Made by a program: the position numbers and the translations under genes
Notes under the pieces: model-generated
Told to the model about the DNA's origin: nothing
Databases searched by the model: none
The model's input: the letters and a program-made list of their open reading frames with translations, nothing else
Source of the DNA: Arcanobacterium_A hippocoleae_A
GTDB lineage: Bacteria; Actinomycetota; Actinomycetes; Actinomycetales; Actinomycetaceae
DNA: 64,000 bases
Assembly: GCA_040360365.1 (NCBI GenBank)
Contig: CP136412.1
Reading direction: 5' to 3' (one strand)
Part shown: positions 60,234 to 64,000 of the stretch, piece after piece
Layout: the number at the start of each line of letters is the position of its first letter
Position numbering within the stretch: position 1 is the stretch's first letter

Positions 60234-61523
60234 TCAGAAGCGAGCCATTGCTGCCTTTACAACATTAACATATCGAACCGTGTCAGTTTTCATTCCATAT
60301 TTTCGTACTCCGCCAAGCCCCTGGTAATATCCGGCAATACCTTGTTCCAGCGAATCTGCATTTGCCTGCAGCCAACGAATAATTGCAACGCCGGCAGTGA
60401 TATTATCGCGGGGATTAAGTAAATCGAGTTTTCGGCCAACAAGCTGGCTTGCCCATTTGCCGGAGCTGGGGATGACTTGCATGGCGCCGATTGCGTTTGC
60501 GGGAGAGACGGCGGTGGCATCAAATCCGGATTCAGTATATGCGTGTGCGAGTGCAAGACGCGGGTTTACTCCCATCTGATTCGCAGTCTCAATAATCATT
60601 TGCTGAACCTCCGCTTTCGAAGGAATAGCGCCCATTGCGTTTAATGCGTATTTATTATTGTTTGCTGCAGCAACAGTTTCCTCAGCGTAAGTGTATCCGG
60701 GATAGTTATTTGTAACCAGCTGTTTGCGGGCAGCGGTGGATGCAGATGCGCCTGCAGCGGATTTTGCAGGTGCATTGCCGATTTGGAGTTTTTGACCGAC
60801 GTATATTAACGACGGGTTGGCAATATTGTTTGTTTTTGCGATTGCTGAAACGGTGGTGCCGTATTGACGGGCGATTGCACCGAGAGTGTCGCCTGCTTTT
60901 ACAGTATATGTATCGCTCGGATGCAAAGCCGGGGAGGTGTTTGCGGTATTCCCGGTATTTGCGGGGGCAGCTGGTTTTGCTGCGGTTGGCAGGGAATTTG
61001 CCGTATTTGTAATTTTGAGTTTTTGGCCTGCGTAGATGAGCGACGGATTTGAGATTGCGTTTGCGTGTGCCAGAGCGGAAACTGTGGTCTTGTATTTTGC
61101 GGCGATTGCGCTTAGCGTGTCACCGGGTTTTACGGTGTAGGTTGCGCCAGCGGTTGCCGGTGAAGATTTGGCAGCGGGTGCCGCAGCGGTTTGCGGGAGG
61201 TTTTTGCTGGGAATTACGAGACGCTGACCTGCGTAGATGTAATTACGTGCGTCGATATTATTTGCAGCTTCAATTGCTGCAACTGTAGTTTTGAAACGTT
61301 TTGCGATTGCCCAGAGACTGTCGCCTTGTTTTACCTGGTAGTTCGTTTTTAGTACTGCCGTCGTTTTTATTGTCTGCGGTAGTGAAATATTATTTTTCAC
61401 CGCAAGGTTGCCGTGAATCGTTGGGGTGAAAGTGGCTGCCTGCGCTGCGCTGGGTGATAGCAAACCAATTACGGTAGCCGTCGCAATTGCAGCACTTGTG
61501 CCCTTTGCTATTTGTTCTGCCAA
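60234..61523 (-). CDS. Secreted LysM lytic transglycosylase
   Basis: Cell-wall hydrolase. A signal peptide (cleavage near AQA-A, residue 29-30) is followed by three LysM modules (about 61-105, 128-172, 205-249), each with a GD(S/T)L core and IYAGQ/IYVGQ end, separated by Ala/Pro-rich linkers. A C-terminal SLT domain follows, with catalytic Glu in AYTESGFD, AIGAMQVIP and GYYQGLGGV. 429 residues, intact. It lies 120 bases upstream of, and reads towards, the PASTA kinase on the same strand; the kinase may control wall remodelling in which this enzyme acts. Confidence 0.92.
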   Translation of the reverse strand: MAEQIAKGTSAAIATATVIGLLSPSAAQAATFTPTIHGNLAVKNNISLPQTIKTTAVLKTNYQVKQGDSLWAIAKRFKTTVAAIEAANNIDARNYIYAGQRLVIPSKNLPQTAAAPAAKSSPATAGATYTVKPGDTLSAIAAKYKTTVSALAHANAISNPSLIYAGQKLKITNTANSLPTAAKPAAPANTGNTANTSPALHPSDTYTVKAGDTLGAIARQYGTTVSAIAKTNNIANPSLIYVGQKLQIGNAPAKSAAGASASTAARKQLVTNNYPGYTYAEETVAAANNNKYALNAMGAIPSKAEVQQMIIETANQMGVNPRLALAHAYTESGFDATAVSPANAIGAMQVIPSSGKWASQLVGRKLDLLNPRDNITAGVAIIRWLQANADSLEQGIAGYYQGLGGVRKYGMKTDTVRYVNVVKAAMARF

Positions 61524-61679
61524 GATCGCCTCCGTGAGAGTTGAGAATTTTGTGAATCATGTGATTTTTGCGGTAAATAATTGTAGATGAGTAATGTGAT
61601 TCAAATGTTACAAATGAGATAATAGTGCACTCATCGGCGTGTCGTAAAGCTGTCGCGTAAATTTGGGTTTACTGTTCGA

Positions 61680-62069
61680 ATGATGGATGAGAATAAAAAC
61701 CGTGAAACTGTTCATTTTAATCAGGCGGAAAGCGGCGAGTGGCTTTCTATTCCGGAGGTTGCGGGTCTGCTGGGAGTGCGGCAGCGTGATGTGCGCGCAA
61801 TGCTTGCGAAAAACGAATTAGTTGCAGTTCGGCGCGGTGCTAATAATTCACTGCTGATTCATCGGCTGCAGCTAACGGAAAATGACGGGATATTTTCGGT
61901 GCTTACCGCACTTAAAGGAACATATATTTCACTCTCGGATGCGGGTTTTAGCGACGAAGAAAAAATAGCTTGGATTCTTGAATTTAACGCAGAGCTTGAT
62001 GCTGCTCCGATTGCGGCACTGCATTCCGGGCGGGTTCACAGCGTACGGCGTGCAATTATGACGGCATAA
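61680..62069 (+). CDS. Rv2175c-like winged-helix DNA-binding protein
   Basis: 129-residue homologue of the mycobacterial DNA-binding protein Rv2175c, a known substrate of the PASTA kinase PknL. The winged-helix part WLSIPEVAGLLGVRQRDVRAMLAKNELVAVRRG and the C-terminal SDEEKIAWILEFNAELDAAPIAALHSGR match the family. The gene lies near the kinase, as in Mycobacterium, supporting the same kinase-substrate pair. It probably lacks a leader (TACTGT seven bases before the second ATG at 61683). The target DNA is unknown. Confidence 0.9.
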   Translation: MMDENKNRETVHFNQAESGEWLSIPEVAGLLGVRQRDVRAMLAKNELVAVRRGANNSLLIHRLQLTENDGIFSVLTALKGTYISLSDAGFSDEEKIAWILEFNAELDAAPIAALHSGRVHSVRRAIMTA

Positions 62070-62190
62070 CAGCACAATTGAAACTTTCCTGTACGCTGCA
62101 CCGAAACGAACGCACTGAAATCTGCTTTCTGCAGAATTAGCTTTTACACAAGATGAAATCGCAATCTGACCGCAGCAAGATTGTTTCAGT

Positions 62191-62230
62191 GTTCGTCTGA
62201 TTTATGTGTTGTTCGTCTGATTTATGTGTT
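62191..62230. repeat. 20-bp exact tandem duplication
   Basis: GTTCGTCTGATTTATGTGTT occurs at 62191-62210 and 62211-62230, between the Rv2175c-like gene and the prenyl synthase. Confidence 0.92.
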
Positions 62231-62244
62231 TTCACGTAATTCAA

Positions 62245-63333
62245 CTAGGATTTGCGTGAACTAAGCTGCTGCACTAACGCATTAAGAATCGATGAGCTTT
62301 GTTTCATTTTGCCGATTTCTTCTTTTGCGGCATTCTCGCGGGATTGAATCATTTCTTCATGGATTTCATAAGCTCCGCACTGTTTGATGATATTTTGCAG
62401 TTCAGATATCTGTGCGCCTGTCAATGGTTTGCCGAGTGCAGAATCAAGCAGCTCCCGATTACTTGCTGATGTAAGTTTGCGGGTCAAACCGATAAGTACA
62501 GTGCGTTTTCCTTCAATCAAATCTCCGCCGCTTGGCTTTCCAGTGGCAGATTCATCCCCGAATACTCCAAGCTGATCGTCGCGAAGTTGAAATGCCTCAC
62601 CCAAGGCAATACCGATTTTTGAGAGTTCGTGTATTTGTGTGTCGGTTGCTCCGGCGAGTGCTGCGCCGATTTTCAACGGACATTCGACGGAATAACGCGC
62701 AGATTTGTGGTAAATCACATTAAAAGACTGTGCTATTTCTTCATCGTAATTCGCGGTAAACGGCATAAATTCCCGTCGGTTATCAAGGTATTGGCCAAAA
62801 GCCACCTCTGCTGTCATGCCATGAAAAATTAATCGTGCTTTTGTTAATGCTGCTTCACTTATATGCTCAGACTTTTCAAAGGTATGGCAAGCGAGTGAGA
62901 GCAGGAAGTCTCCGAGTAAAATTGCTGAATTCAATCCGAATTTAGCGGATTTACCTTTAAGCTTTGCGGATTCATGAATTTGGCGAAAAGCAATATGAGC
63001 AGCTGGAAGGCCGCGCCGTGAAAGTGCAGTATCGATGATGTCGTCGTGTATTAATGCTGATCCCTGGTAAAGCTCCAGCGCAGCACCGGCGGTGATTGGA
63101 AGCAGCGAATTTCGAAAATCATCATCTGGAGAAAATGCGGTAAACAATTGCCATCCGGATCCGGCAAATGCGGCGCGAGTGCGTTTGCCATAGGAAAGAA
63201 GCGCTTTTGCCGGAGCAGAAAATTCTTCGTAAAAGTCAGACGAGCGCATTGAAGCTAACCAGTCAGGCGAATCGATTGCCTGAAAAATTCGTTCATTAAC
63301 TTGCATCCGATAGTGTTCAAGCAAAGAGGTCAT
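62245..63333 (-). CDS. Polyprenyl (geranylgeranyl-type) diphosphate synthase
   Basis: Trans-isoprenyl diphosphate synthase that elongates allylic diphosphates. The first Asp-rich motif is HDDIIDTALSRRG and the second RDDQLGVFGD; GKRTVLIGLTRKL is the following basic segment. 362 residues. Chain length cannot be read safely, but the locus corresponds to idsA2 of Mycobacterium. The gene appears leaderless (TAAGCT, six bases, ATG). The frame is intact. It may supply quinone or carotenoid precursors. Confidence 0.92.
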   Translation of the reverse strand: MTSLLEHYRMQVNERIFQAIDSPDWLASMRSSDFYEEFSAPAKALLSYGKRTRAAFAGSGWQLFTAFSPDDDFRNSLLPITAGAALELYQGSALIHDDIIDTALSRRGLPAAHIAFRQIHESAKLKGKSAKFGLNSAILLGDFLLSLACHTFEKSEHISEAALTKARLIFHGMTAEVAFGQYLDNRREFMPFTANYDEEIAQSFNVIYHKSARYSVECPLKIGAALAGATDTQIHELSKIGIALGEAFQLRDDQLGVFGDESATGKPSGGDLIEGKRTVLIGLTRKLTSASNRELLDSALGKPLTGAQISELQNIIKQCGAYEIHEEMIQSRENAAKEEIGKMKQSSSILNALVQQLSSRKS

Positions 63334-63488
63334 GTACTTAGCTTAAATGAAAATAAAGTTTTTTACTGTGATTGCAGATTTCGTGCGGGAAAGCTTTGAT
63401 TGTCCACATTGTCAAAAAATGTTTTATTTGTGCACAGCAAACAATGATGCGCTAATACTGACTTGCTTACTGAGCAAAACTTTCTGAT

Positions 63489-64000
63489 ATGAAACAGAAA
63501 CAGATTCTTCACAATGCGCATGAACTTGTGGCGATAGTGCCGCAAGTGCTTGGATTTCGTCCGAAAAACCGGCTTGTTATTTCCGTTGTGACATGCGGTG
63601 AAAATAAAAACTCATCTGCCGATTCAAAAATTTCGTTTTTGATTGGCGATGGCGAATCCGCAAAATTCACTTGTCCGCGGTGTAAACAGCAGCAAATTCA
63701 TTTTATTGGTCCGATTCTCTCGATTAACCTCAAGATGTATTACGGAAAGAAACTTTTCTCACGGGTAGCTAAAGTTCTCACCGGAGTGCCGATATCGCTA
63801 GTAAGTATTGATTGGTACGGCGAACAAATTTCCGAAGATACAAACAATATTGAGCTGCTTAAACAAATACAGCAAATTCAGCGCATAGTTACAAGTTCTT
63901 CGCAGCCCCGGAAGAAACCAGAAAAATCTGCTCTCGATAAGCTGCGAATTCCGATTGACGCACAATACGATAATCCCGTAGTTGTTTCACATCTTACTGA
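63489..64000 (+). CDS. DUF4192-like protein, 5' part only (runs off the window)
   Basis: An open frame from ATG 63489 continues without a stop to the window end, giving 170 residues so far. The start QILHNAHELVAIVPQVLGFRPKNRLVISVV closely resembles DUF4192 proteins (HDLLALVPHLLGFHPxxSLV). Unusually, it then has a CPRCKQQQ pair of cysteines and lacks the usual DUF4192 continuation in this region. No ribosome site is strong. Function unknown. Confidence 0.7.
   Translation, partial: MKQKQILHNAHELVAIVPQVLGFRPKNRLVISVVTCGENKNSSADSKISFLIGDGESAKFTCPRCKQQQIHFIGPILSINLKMYYGKKLFSRVAKVLTGVPISLVSIDWYGEQISEDTNNIELLKQIQQIQRIVTSSSQPRKKPEKSALDKLRIPIDAQYDNPVVVSHLT

Overview
This is a low-GC stretch of an actinomycete chromosome. 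The 16S rRNA sequence looks most like Actinomycetaceae (relatives of Actinomyces, Mobiluncus and Varibaculum), and several gene families are typically actinobacterial: a GlgM-like glycogen synthase beside GlgC, GlnA/GlnA2/GlnE, a PASTA kinase beside an Rv2175c homologue, DUF3043, DUF4191 and polyphosphate glucokinase. No species is named because no database search was possible.

Layout. 1-5670: complete 16S-23S-5S rRNA operon with a strong terminator. 6249-9043: divergent glgC and glgA for glycogen. 9201-13532: ABC ATPase, NfeD, SPFH/band-7 protein, SpoU rRNA methyltransferase and a DCC thiol protein. 13979-14958: a two-component pair whose kinase has lost its N-terminal part. 14904-21060: a foreign-looking island holding an unknown protein, a WYL regulator, a PPP-type phosphatase, a minimal FtsZ-like protein, a retron-type reverse transcriptase, a truncated IS3 transposase and a gene remnant. 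21418-22240: tRNA-Ala, tRNA-Val and the first array of an unusual 20-bp repeat. 22347-28403: Nif3, a coiled-coil protein, YaaA, RNase P RNA, PpgK, methionine aminopeptidase and PanB. 28632-39343: nitrogen and arginine block (glnA2, glnE, amino-acid ABC remnants, argH, argG, glnA1). 39787-45426: DUF4191, MFS, XRE, TrmL, PEBP, an unknown protein and a MazG-like enzyme. 45618-46622: tRNA-Leu and the second repeat array. 46697-54874: PepA, DUF3043, an M20 peptidase, a glycerate-kinase-like gene, ErpA, an FKBP lipoprotein, SodA and a receiver protein. 55015-63333: PPi-PFK, DAHP synthase, PASTA kinase, LysM transglycosylase, Rv2175c-like protein and prenyl synthase. The last gene runs off the end.

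Two themes matter. First, the island at about 14,960-21,060 is the best candidate for an undescribed system. It combines a reverse transcriptase, a truncated FtsZ/tubulin-like GTPase domain, a metallophosphatase and a WYL regulator of the kind that often controls phage defence; none of this is tested here. Second, about 19 reading-frame breaks in 14 otherwise recognisable genes, several of them core genes (argG, argH, glnE, pepA), are all explained by one missing base (once two), most often in a homopolymer. That one-sided pattern points to long-read consensus errors rather than mass gene decay, so these genes are annotated across the break.

Many genes also appear leaderless: a TANNNT hexamer lies exactly six bases before the start codon. 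The housekeeping gene order around the PASTA kinase (DAHP synthase, kinase, Rv2175c-like protein, prenyl synthase) matches what is known from Mycobacterium.
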